Assembly (NCBI GenBank): GCA_945859605.1
Contig: OX243821.1
Location: forward strand, 16,163,899-16,227,898
Direction: 5' to 3'
Origin: Lumbricus rubellus
Taxonomy: Eukaryota; Annelida; Clitellata; Crassiclitellata; Lumbricidae
DNA: 64,000 nucleotides
The translations under genes were made by a program, and so were the position numbers. Positions within the stretch are counted from its first letter, which is position 1. Each line of letters starts with the position of its first letter. A model generated the notes under the pieces. The model made no database searches. It was not told the DNA's origin and saw only the letters and a program-made list of their open reading frames with translations. This document shows, in pieces, positions 11,660 through 23,500 of the stretch.

Positions 11660-11978
11660 AGATTCTTTGGAAAAACTTAAGTCACTGAAATCGTCTTATT
11701 ATACAAGGACTCTTAGTCAAAACAATTTAAGTCGACAGACAAGTAGGCTACGGTCGAAATGGGATCCAGATCATGAAGATCATAATCCTAATCGTGAAAG
11801 CATAATTTCTACAGCGCATCAAAAGCGTATTCGGGGCAACAAGCTAATTCACAAGCGCTCTATCGAAACAAAGTCGACGGTTAGTACATGTAGAGCATTT
11901 AGAGGGGTCAAGATCCGAAGAGTCAGACAAGCAGATATCCGAGGTTCGCTGACAAATTATTATGGAACCGAGTCGTAA
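11660..11978 (+). other. open frame of ~103 codons, no recognised product
   Basis: An open frame directly after a MITE, free of simple repeats, with a basic composition (many Arg and Lys) and stop TAA at 11976-11978. It has no ATG near the left end and no known motif. It could be an exon of an unrecognised gene or chance. No cognate exon was found nearby. Confidence 0.2.
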
Positions 11979-11979
11979 A

Positions 11980-12820
11980 CTTTAACATAACATAAATTAG
12001 GTCGATGAAGGTGTTGTAGTGTATAATAACAGTCCCTGCTGCGCAGGAATAACTTGTCATCGCCCATAAGACATGCCTTAGACTAGCCAGAGGCGTTAGT
12101 AAAGGCATGAGCAAAGAGTAGGCGTCATTGGTTGAGGTAGACAGCAGTGCAGTGGCCTTCTAAGACCTCACGCCTTGGAATATATTAATAGAACTGGGCT
12201 TTAAAAGACGACAGCAGGACCTATGTAGCCACAGAAGGAAAGGTAAGCCTATGTGGTTCTTCTTTCTTATGCTTAGTAATAGAGCTGAGCTCACGTTGCA
12301 TCAACTATGCTTGTAAGATCCGTGTAAGCGTAGAATCGCTAGCTAACTAATATTTCTCTCGTCGAACTGGGAATGCGTTTCCGGGTGGTCAGATGGCACC
12401 TGGAATGGGCTTCCTGTGACATTTCGCCTAGTGCCCAGAGATCACTACACACTCTATAATATAGCCTTAAGCAGTGCTTAAAGTGTGGCAAAATAAGTGC
12501 ATGGACGCCCCTTACCTTTCCAAATGAAGTGCCTGCACGTCCATAACCTTCCAGGCTATGCTGGCCAATAAGGGGCAGGACGGCGTACAAAGTTCAAAAT
12601 AAGTGCATGGACGCCGTCCATGACCGTCCAGCCACACTATTTAGCTGGCGTTGGATAGGGAACGCTTCTGAGTAGCTTGCCTTGAAAGAGTGCTATAGCA
12701 GTTCTTTTAATAAATAAATTGGCACGAAACTTTACTTAGGGCATGCTGGTTTTGTCTCATCCCATATCAGACATACCAATCTCCCTCCCTCCTCAATTCA
12801 TCGGCCTGTCTCTTCCATCC
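11980..12820. other. no gene recognised
   Basis: Two copies of an aagtgcatggacgcc-containing segment (about 12495 and 12600) form a local repeat. No supported coding frame. Confidence 0.35.
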
Positions 12821-12823
12821 ACC

Positions 12824-13062
12824 GAGTGGCGTAGACGAGGGGGTTTAGGGGTTAACCCATTCCCACTGACTTTGTAAATTTGCTACAAAGGTTATTTATC
12901 CACTTAAATTTTTAAAAATTGTTTATGGTATGTTTTTCTTACTTTACTCACTTTGTTACATTATTGCATTTTATTTACTGCAATACTGCTGGGTTGGTGT
13001 CAGGAAGGGCATCCAGCCAGGCCATAACCCCCACCCCTCATAAATTCCTGGCTACGTCACTG
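12824..13062. mobile_element. hAT-type MITE, TSD catccacc
   Basis: Termini gagtggcgtagacg and ggctacgtcactg are flanked by perfect 8 bp repeats catccacc (12816-12823 and 13063-13070). An internal block gttggtgtcaggaagggcat also occurs in opposite orientation near 21055. Confidence 0.85.
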
Positions 13063-13100
13063 CATCCACCTGTCTTTCTCTTATTCGGAGCTAATTCCCT

Positions 13101-13378
13101 ACTTCAATTCCACCCTCAATTCCACCCTCAATTCCACCCTCAATTCCACCCTCAATTCCACCCTCAATTCCACCCTCAATTCCACCCTCAATTCCACCCT
13201 CAATTCCACCCTCAATTCCACCCTCAATTCCACCCTCAATTCCACCCTCAATTCCACCCTCAATTCCACCCTCAATTCCACCCTCAATTCCACCCTCACA
13301 TCCACCCTCAATTCCACCCTCAATTTCACCCTCAATTCCACCCTCATTTTCACTCTCAATTTCACCCTCAATTCCACC
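13101..13378. repeat. 12 bp minisatellite, ~23 units
   Basis: The unit ttccaccctcaa is perfect for about 15 copies, with point variants near the right end. Because the unit length is a multiple of three, several frames stay open on both strands (for example Phe-His-Pro-Gln repeats). There is no evidence of a gene. Confidence 0.95.
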
Positions 13379-13439
13379 ATTTTTGCCTAACACAAGTCCA
13401 TTGCGTCGATTTTAAGCTACTCACAGCGATGCCTCGCTA

Positions 13440-13760
13440 GACTGGCGTCTGCAGAGTGGTTGTAGAGGTGGTGGTTGTGGTTGTGGTGGTGGTGTGGTGG
13501 TGGTGGTGTGGTTGTGATGGGGGTGTGGTGGTGGTGGTTGTGGCGGCCCAAATGCTGTAACCCCTTCCCTGCTTAGGTAATATATGGACAACCCCAAAGG
13601 CTTATGTCTGTAGGCCTATATCTTTTCCGAACACGTGTGCTGGCTATTATGTCTCACCGAAGAATAAATGCCGTATTGGTACTTAGCGGTGGTGGGCCGC
13701 GCTGTTTAGGCTACACAATAATAACATCAGGCTTGGCTGCATGTAGGTTTTTGAGGTGGG
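13440..13760. other. (GTG)n-rich stretch and unique sequence
   Basis: 13465-13545 is an imperfect (gtggtt)n tract. Nothing else recognised. Confidence 0.5.
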
Positions 13761-13819
13761 ACTAAAAAATGCACTTTATGCAAATCCAGACACAAACATG
13801 CATGCTTTCATGCAAAGAT

Positions 13820-13957
13820 ACATACATACATAATACATACATACATAAATACATACATAAATACATACATAAATGCATACATACATACATACATACATAC
13901 ATACATCCATACATACATACATACATATATACAATTATACATACATACATACATACA

Positions 13958-13989
<32 letters not shown>

Positions 13990-14080
13990 CACACACACAT
14001 ACATACACACACATACATACATACATACATACATACATACATACATACATACATACATACATACATACATACATACACGC
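13820..14080. repeat. (ATAC)n microsatellite
   Basis: A long tetranucleotide array with acacac interruptions, ending about 270 bp upstream of the transglutaminase A start codon. Confidence 0.95.
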
Positions 14081-14350
14081 ACATATATGTACATGCACAT
14101 ACAAACTAACATACATAGGCCTACACACACGCGCGGACATAGTCTACATGTAGGCTTAGACAGAGTGCATGCGTCACCTTCATTTGAATAGCAATGAAGT
14201 GAATGCATGTAATTTCTTTAACGAGACATACTTTAACCAAATAGTAGACCTATAGTCACAGTTGACTGCGTTTCAACACATTCTGCATTTGACCCATGTA
14301 AACATATTGGTTCATTTCGTCAGTGCATATGATACACCTCGTGCTGAGCG

Positions 14351-14546
14351 ATGGGTTGTGTCAAAGGAAAGCCCGAGAAGGTTTACGCTGTCACCCCAGT
14401 TGAGTTAGAGGACCTGAAGAAGGAGAATGGATGGCCCACTCCACAGCCGGTCGTGTCACGTGATGGAGGAGGGGGCTACGGTGACAGGGGAACCCGAAAC
14501 GAAGGTCAGAGCCTTCCAGCTCCACCGACTGCTCCAGAGCCAAATG
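14351..14546 (+). CDS. transglutaminase A exon 1: Met-Gly-Cys N-terminus
   Basis: Encodes 65 codons plus one base, starting MGCVKGK. Gly2 and Cys3 followed by basic residues form a classical N-myristoylation plus palmitoylation pattern, as in Src-family kinases. A Gly- and Pro-rich linker follows. The donor is ATG|GTAAGT. The start is chosen because it is the only ATG giving this frame and because upstream DNA is repetitive and non-coding. No TATA box is evident just upstream. Confidence 0.82.
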
Positions 14547-17541
14547 GTAAGTCCGAGCTGTGTAGTATAGTCACCATTGCTGTCATCAGCCCTTCGACAT
14601 GGCTACTGTGTAATGTGTAGGGATATAAACCATTTCAAATTCGTTAATTTTATGCAATAATAGCATAATAAAATGCAATATGTATGTATGTGCACTTGTT
14701 ATAGCGCCCCTTCAAGCTCTCTCTACTCAGAGGCTCTCCTGATGCAGAGCGGACACTGCATCGGAGTTTCACGCCGAAGCGCTGAGCAATTGTAAGTGAA
14801 GGACTTGCCCAAGGTCCTTACGCGGGGAGGTGGATTCGAACCTCGGACCTTCCGGCTCCAAGGCAACGACGCCACCACTACACCACCGCGCCCCGCAATA
14901 ATTACAGTAGTAGGTTAATAATGTAATAATGGTTATAGTAATTGGTTTGAGTAATAGTGGTTGTAGTGGTATTAGCTGTAGTAGCGGTGGTGGTTGTGGT
15001 GGTGGCGGCGGTAGTAGTAGTGGACTAACATAGGCTCAGCATGTCTGCTAGTGTCAATATAATTATTATAGCGACAACTATAATTGCTGAGCACACAATT
15101 GCTAGGTTGCATCAAATTGGATCCAACTACTTGACATGTTCTAAGCTTTGATGGCTCCCTATATCCTGCACCAATAAACTATTATGTCAGTCTAGGGGGA
15201 TTCCCTATTAGGCCGCATTAGCCTAAGACTTACAGCCGAAGCAGGATGCTTTAGATTCTAGACTACTGCGTTAGTACAGCAAAGTCATTGACTCTTCTTA
15301 TTCAGAATAATTATAACCAAGGCCGTAGCCAGGATTTGATTGGGGTGTGTTTCTTCGGGGAGAATTTCTGACGACCTCTTTTAAGTCGTCAAAATTTCTG
15401 ACGACCCTTTTTCATCTTTCTTACCATTTCCCTCCTAATTTCATGTTTTTCATTATGTGCCAGTGAATGTATTAGGCCTATATTATTTTTTACAATTTTC
15501 ATTGGGGTGGGGGCTTGTTTTCATGGTTTTATTTCATGTGCTAGGAAATGCGCTATATTATTTTTTACATTTTCCATTTCGAGGGTGGGGGTTTGTTCAA
15601 ACACTCAAAACACCCCTATCTACAGCCTTGTTTTTTTAGCAGTTGACGAATGATAATAAATTGATGATGCTGAATGAGTTATCATTCTGGCATTTTGCTC
15701 GTGATAAAAAGGAAGCCCATCACACGGAGCGATACGAACACACGCAGCCAAGACAGGCGCCCCCTCCAACTCCAAGTCCACCCGTTGCCACACCTTCTCC
15801 GCCGACAGACCCGGTGACGATTGAACCAAGTCTCGTTGTTCGAAGGGGACAACCTTTCGACATCGTCATCAAATTCGATCGACCGTTTGACAACCAGAAA
15901 GATGACATCAGACTCATCTTCGACCTTGGTAACTTCTCTCAGTCAACAACATTACCGTACTACCGTCAACATTGGTGGAAACGTCTGATTTTGACATTGA
16001 ATTGTATCTTAAAATGAATGTAACACTGCACTGTGCCAACACAAACTTTAATTATACGCACACTTTTTTGCACAGATGATTTCAAGTCAGAAGTTGAGGA
16101 GGCTCTACTTAAGGTCATCAGCGTTGACCTACAGATCGCCGCAAATGCCAAAGCCCATCACACGGAGCGATACGAACACACGCAGCCAAGACAGGCGCCC
16201 CCTCCAACTCCAAGTCCACCCGTTGCCACACCTTCTCCGCCGACAGACCCGGTGACGATTGAACCAAGTCTCGTTGTTCGAAGGGGACAACCTTTCGACA
16301 TAGTCATCAAATTCGATCGACCATTTGACAACCAGAAAGATGACATCAGACTCATCTTCGACCTTGGTAACTTCTCTCAGTCAACAACATAGGCGTATGG
16401 GACATTAAATTCAGCAAAGAGGGGGGCATAAATTTGGGGCATAAATTTGACACCATAGGCATAGAGGACATTAATTTTCAGCAGTGGGAGGGGGAGAGGA
16501 AAATATTTCACCTTGACGAAACAAATTCTGACGACCTTTTTTATATTTTTAGTCATCCGGCCGAATTACTAAGAAAAATTTTTGGTACTCTTGCCAGAGA
16601 ATTCTGACGACCTTTTTTAGTGATCCGGCCGAAATCTTAAGAAAATTCCCGTTACTTTTACCGAAACTTTCTAATTTTTATTTTATTTTTCCGGGTCTGC
16701 TTGCCCGAATATCAGACTTGCCCAAAACTTGGGGATGGGATTTGCCCCACCCCCATGGACCATCGTCTCCAACGCCTATGGTCAACAAATACATGTTGTA
16801 GTACACAAAACAAAAATAAATTAATGAGAGCAAGCAATGTCATTGATGACCGGCACAGAGAAGCCTCTGAATAAAGTTTTCTACATCTTTTGCTGGTGGA
16901 ACGAACAAACTTTTTTGGTTTGAAGATAAAGCTATAGCCGAATATATATGCGCCCCTGCGTCCCACACGTGCTAGCTCGAGATATCTAAATCTCTGAATG
17001 TCAACTCCCAGCCCGGGGCTTGAACCGCAGTCCATTGCAATTAACAGACGTATGCCGCTCTCGCTTACCGGTCTAGCTAACTAGGCTAATATTTGTTATT
17101 CGCTAATTTACAACCTGCGATTAACATAGCAATTGTTAGCAATATATTCGCTAACAATAATTGTTATGTTAATCGCAGGTTGTAAATTTGAGAAAAGCAA
17201 ATAGAAAAATGTCGACTTTGTTATCCTTTGAGTTTCGCGAAGACACTGAAGAGATCAAACAGAGACTAGTCAGACTACAACATGTAACCTCTCGAGTTTA
17301 GACACACAGCACTGTGTTGATAGACAGAAATATACGATTTTTTTATCTGAGTCTACGAGTCTACGACACATCCACAACAGTACTATTCTAGTTATTGTAC
17401 CAGAACGTCAGATGAATGGATGGTAAAGCCTATTATTCACTCACCTGTCAAAGTTAGCAGCTATAGCCTTGCGCACAAAGTGGATACAAAACGAGGTTCC
17501 GTTAATGGTGCTGCAATATTTAAAAAATCATTTGGTCCCTT

Positions 17542-17595
<54 letters not shown>

Positions 17596-20500
17596 CAAGT
17601 AGGTAAGTAAATAGGCAAGTAAGTAAGTGAGTAAGCAAGCACGTAAGCAAGTAAGTAAGTAAGCAAGTAAGCAAGTAAGTAAGTACGCAAGTAAGTGAAG
17701 AAGTCAGTAATAAATGAGCAAGTAAATTTTACTTCTGATGCAATAAAGAATAAATAAAATAATAGAAAATGTGTTGGGTGACAGTGAAATTAGTTTTCTT
17801 GCAGGGGACAATCCGCGAGAAAGTCGTGGAACAGAGGTTGTGTTGTTCCTGTCCGATTCGGATGAACCGAAGAAATGGGGTGCCAGGGTTGTGACTCAGG
17901 AGGGAGAGACGTTTACGATACGAATCTTCACACCGCCTCACTTGGCTGTAAATAAATGGAAGTTCAGTTTTGACACTGTGTTTCGCGTTGATGACAACTC
18001 GCAGATCTTTCGTCATCCACGCAGTTTCCTTGTCTACATCCTCTTCAACCCTTGGTGTGTTGGTAAGAACACTTCAGGCAATCTCAGTGTGAGCATTGGG
18101 GAAAAATAACTGTGGGGTTGGCCTATGATAAACTTGGAATTGGTGTGTGAAAACAGATCTTACTATGGGGCTTTAAGAAAGACTGGGGGATTGAAACCCC
18201 CCAAATTCCCCGGCAATTCTCACCCTGGGCAATATAATTATATTTAAGTGCAGTAGGTCGCTGCTGTAAGTTACTTCTACAGCATGAGTGTCATGGTCAG
18301 GGCCGCCCTTAGGCATAGGCGGAGCAGGCGGTTGCTTGGGATCCACTATACACAGAGGCGGCTTTTTCACAAAAGCTGTGTTTTAAAACTGATATGTTTT
18401 TTCACACTTTTGGTAATTCCCAAAATTGAACATCATACAGGCTTTACTGTAGCCTACTAGAAAAATTAGCAATAAATAGCTCAGTCGATTGCAATGCTCT
18501 GTTGGTTAATAATAATATTTGGGCTGTTACATGCAATGAAAAATTGAGTGGGAAAGGCAAATTACTTTCAGTTTCGGTTTTTTGCCGTTTTGTCGGTTTT
18601 TATTTCTTCGAAAAAAACGACGCTTTTTCATTTTTATTTTATTTTTATCGTGTGTTTTTACATCTATGCTGCAGACGATCAGGTCTACATGAGCGACGAA
18701 TCTTCGCGAAACGAATACGTCTTAAACGACTGCGGAAGGATCTTCTACGGAACGTTGCTTCATATTTCAGCCATGCCTTGGAACTTTGGACAGGTATATG
18801 ACAGCGCTCGTGAATAAGCTGGTGCTCTGCGCTTTGCCTTCGAGTGGCACTTCAGAAATTTGGAGGTTACGTTACTATTACGAGTTATAACAGCTTGCAT
18901 TCAAGTGTATGCTGCAGGGCTTTTTTAACGTGCAGTTGTACACACAAATGTTCAGTTCTAAATGTATTTGGGCAGTTGTATAGAAGCACTTATATAGCCT
19001 ACTGTTACAGTTAAAACTGGCAAAATGGTTGTTGTCCTCCGATCTGAAGTAATTTACAATGAAAGATGGGAAAGGAAAGAAGGAGTTGTGCAGTTCTAAA
19101 AATTCCTTAAAAGCAGCCCTGGTATGCCGTAATAATTATGTACTTGTAGTAGGGCTAATGGTGAGATAAATACATGTAGGTCTGAAAGAGTCATATGGAC
19201 AAGCAGAGGCTCATGCATGTTTGCTATTACTGTCGATTATACATAGCGACACTATATAATTACTGAACACACAATAATTGCCACGTTCCATCAACCTGGA
19301 TCCAATCCGTTTAAACGTTATAAGCTCTGATGGCTCCCTGCATCCTGCACCAATAGATATGCCCAGGACCGTATCCAGGATTTTATTTGGGGAGGGAGCT
19401 TGAAGGGGCGCTATAACAAGTGCACATACAAACAAACTTATAACAAAATTATTCGCACATTAACAGAATTATAGTAGGACTGCATGATATTAGAACAAAA
19501 TTAACGTATGCCTTTAAATTATGGACTTTCTCTTACGTGAGTCTCATGTTGATTGTAGTTCGAGGATTTCGTTCTTGACGTGGCCATGCTCCTCTTGGAT
19601 GATTCGGGTTTGAGTTCTAGTCTTCGTGGCAATTCAATACACGTCGTCAGAAAGATTTCCGCAATGGTGAGTACTGAGTATAGACTTCTAGAAAACAGAA
19701 ATGGCGTCGGAATGAACGTTAAGCATTTAACAGAGTAAGTGATCATCAGGGCCGTGTTAAACATAGGTCCATTCGGTGCCGTGCACCGAATGCCCCTGAG
19801 CCGAGAGTTTTGCTGCCATTGGCCAAATGTCTTAAATTGCGAGTCTCAGTGTTACTTAAACCTTTTGTAAAATCAGTAGGCCTAAGTGTAAGAAAACATT
19901 AATTTCACCGACTTTGCGTGCTTGCTTACTGACCCACCACAGCCGAAAAACCACGTAGGGTAACCTATTGAACAGCAGATTTTTAAAATGCCTATTCTTG
20001 TGAGACTGCCGGAGGGCACTTGCCTCTGCTGTAACACTTTGCACCGACACTCGAAGAACCTTAAACACGGCCCTGGTGATCATCATGAGTCCTATGCCCG
20101 AAAGCAAGTTCATTGGCTTTACGCCCATAGCTCGATCTTCCACAGTGCTGCACAGAAGCTTTGCTATGGTCTTTCGGGAATACGTTACCTATTACTAGCT
20201 ATTAGCAAACGACGGCGCGCAAACGTCTTGTGCGCAAATGGCTGGACGCCAATGAACTTCTCTGACTGTCTTTGCCCCTTTTCCGCAAGCGTTTGAAAAC
20301 CATTATCTTTGATTGTGGTTTGGTGTCAGATCGGGAGCGCCTCTGAGGAGTTCTCTTGAAGAAGCGCTTTATAAATGTACGATTACAATTACAATTGCAA
20401 TGGGATGAGACGAGTGAGGTGGTTTCCCGTTACCATCCTCACAAACAATTATGGGTGAGCAACTTGTCCAAGATCGCTACGCAGCAGCTTGAGGTAGCCT

Positions 20501-23500
20501 ATTTGTTTTTGTTTGTTTGTATGTGCGCTTGCTAGCGCCCCTTTAATATGCAATAGCCTATCGTAAGTTAATAATTATGACTCGTGACAGCAATCTTATA
20601 AGACTTTTTGAAAACTATACACCCGCTAATCTTACATAAATTTCAAGTGAGACTGAGATTAATTTTGTATCCGACATTTTGAAAGCTCGTCTCAGGACTC
20701 AGAGGCATTCGGTGGGATGCACCGAATGGACCTATGCTTACCATCCGATGTCATTTTTTTCGTTGTAGACGAACGCACAAGATGACAATGGAGTGTTGGT
20801 CGGGAACTGGGAGGGTGACTATTCCGACGGTACATCTCCAGTTGCGTGGAAAGGAAGCGTTGCCATTCTGGAGGAATACTGGAAGACGAAAGAACCAGTC
20901 AGATATGGACAGTGCTGGGTCTTCTCAGCCCTCGTTACCACCAGTCAGTGAATCTTCTCTTTCAACCAGTTGTCCATTCTCTCGCTCACTCGTTCATTTA
21001 AGTGTCCCCAGAAATGGTGTAGCCAGGAATTTATTTGGGAGTTTATGGCCGGATGCCCTTCCCGACGCCAACCCAACAGTATTACAGTAAATAAATTAAA
21101 TAATAAGAAGGGAATAAAGTAGCAAAGAGAAGAAAACAATTGTTATTGCAAACAATTGTTTTGCTTTTTCTTATTTAAGTGGATAAATAACGTTTAAAAA
21201 ACTTTCTCCTAAGCCGATGGAGGGGTTGACCTCCTAAGCCACCTGACTTCGCCACTGGTCGTCAATTTTGCCATATAACTTAATTCCTTTGTGTGGGATA
21301 CTTTGCACTGGCCCCCAATCAAGCGGTAAAAGTTAAAGTCATCCCTGGGCCGCAGGCCCATTGGCGAGGCGCTCATCTCCTTTCCTAAGCCCTTGAGCCT
21401 GTCACGAAATAGAGTATACCTCGTATTAATAGTATCCCCCCCCAAATGGAAAAAAGTCGAAAAACACACTTTCGCGTGCATTTATTTTTGCAAATTAATT
21501 TTCCTCTGCTTTGTTTTGAACAATGACACTAACAGGTATGTTTATTCCTACTAGATAATTTGTTTTGTATTAGTTTTACAGCACTTAAAACATTTAAAAC
21601 ACTTAAAAACACTCGGAAACACTACATAAATTCGAGTTGCCTTTCTCTTAGCATTGCTTAGGTCACTTAAAACAATTAGAGTCACTTTAAATTTTGATTA
21701 GAGTATAATTTTATTAATTATAGGCTACACATTTTCCGACAAATCGGATAGAATGGTTTATCCCCCCGGATAGTCTAGACCGGTTATAATTCCATCCGGG
21801 GGATAGATTAATTCATCCCCCGGATAGCTTTCAGGGGGGATAATGCTTTTCGTGTCACCGGCAATGGACGAATCCCAAGGTCCTGGGCACGGGGCCAGTG
21901 ATTTCCCAGGACTTGCCGTTTACTTCCCAGCTTACGCCGGTACCAAATTATACTGCTTGGCGACAGAGGCACGTGTGCATGAACAACTTGCCCAAGGTCG
22001 TTACCCGGATTTGAACCCGCAACCTTCCGCTCTGTGAGCGGACGCGTTACCGGTCCGCCACCAGGTCGCACACAATCAAGCGGTAGGCCTACTTTAATTC
22101 ACGCTCTTATCTGCACACTATAGTGGCGAACTCTTGGTAAAGCGGTCTTTGCTGGACTTTGCTAGCTAATAACTTAGCCTTCAGCCTTACTGTTTTGTTC
22201 CCAAGTTTGTCATCTCGCTTCATGTAAACGTAGCCTATACAGAATACTTTGCTCTTTCCACCCATCCAGTAGTTTATTTAGGTTCAGATCCCGACCCCTA
22301 TTTTCTGTTATGGTTTTTAGAACTGCGCAACATCTTTAATTTTTCATTCTCCATGGTTAAATAACAATTATTATTCCTAATAGGATGACAGTGAACGTTT
22401 TTGACTATGTTCATTATTCAACTACCCAAAACTGCTTCAACAGCTCCACAAATTAATTTAGACCTGCATTTTGTGCGTTGTACTGCACGCTGTAATAAGT
22501 CCTGTGTTTCTGTCTGTAGTCTGTAGAGCTCTTGGCATTCCGAGTCGTAGTGTCACGAATTTCGTATGCGCGCATGACACGGATGGAAGTCTAACAGTCG
22601 ACAGCTACTGGGATGCAAGCGGAAAGCCACTCGACAAATACAACCAAGACACTATCTGGTATTGTATTGCATTGTATTGCATTGTATTGCATTGTATTGT
22701 ATTGCATTGTATTGTATTGTATTGTATCTAGTGAATTTTTATGACGTCTTTCGGAGTTCATGTCAATCAGAGATGCTATACACAGAGAATTTGGTACAAA
22801 TAGTCTGAAAAAGATGTAATTATTTGAACTGCAGGCAATAAGTTAATCAATCAATTAGTCCATCAATCATCCAAGCATTCAATCAATTAGCCGATCAATC
22901 AAACAATCAGTCAGTCAGTCAGTCAGTCAGTCAGTTAGTCAGTCGTCAATCAGTCAGTCATTCAGTCAATCAATCAGTCAGTTAATCAATAATCAATCAA
23001 ACAGTCAATCAATTAGTCAGTTAATCAATCAGTCAGTCAGTCAGTTAATCGATCAACTAGTCCATCAATCAATCAAACATTCAATCAATTAGCGGCGATT
23101 ATTAGCCAATCAATCAAACAATTAATCAGTCAGTTAGTCAGTCAGTCGTCAGTAAGTCAGTCATTCAGTCAATCGATCAATCAGACAATCAATAATCCAT
23201 CAATCAATCAGTTAATTAATCAATCATCAATCATTTTCCTTTTGGTTTTCTTTTCCAAGGAACTTCCATGTATGGAATGAAGTCTGGATGTTAAGACCTG
23301 ATCTACCGTATGGATACGGTGGATGGCAAGCTATCGACGCCACTCCACAGGAAGCCAGTGAAGGTATTGTGGTGGCAGCATTTTCAAAATGCCTCGTTTC
23401 ATCTGGTGGTTCTTAAAGAGGACAGAAACTGTCTATAGTCTCAGTAAGATTAGTAGATTACTTGCCTGTGCAGAGTCACTTGACTATAAGCTACTTGCCC

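Noticed and set aside
13091..13440. Phe-His-Pro-Gln repeat protein
   Set aside because: A 12 bp minisatellite with uniform third positions and matching open frames on the other strand. No start context, splice or domain support.
21011..21258. Further hAT-type MITE after exon 6 of transglutaminase A
   Set aside because: The ends cagaaatggtgtagccagg and cttcgccactg look right, but the 8 bp flanks (agtgtccc / gtcgtcaa) do not match, so it is left unannotated.
22835..23235. CRISPR-like array
   Set aside because: Four-base degenerate repeat in a eukaryotic intron, with no unit-spacer structure.
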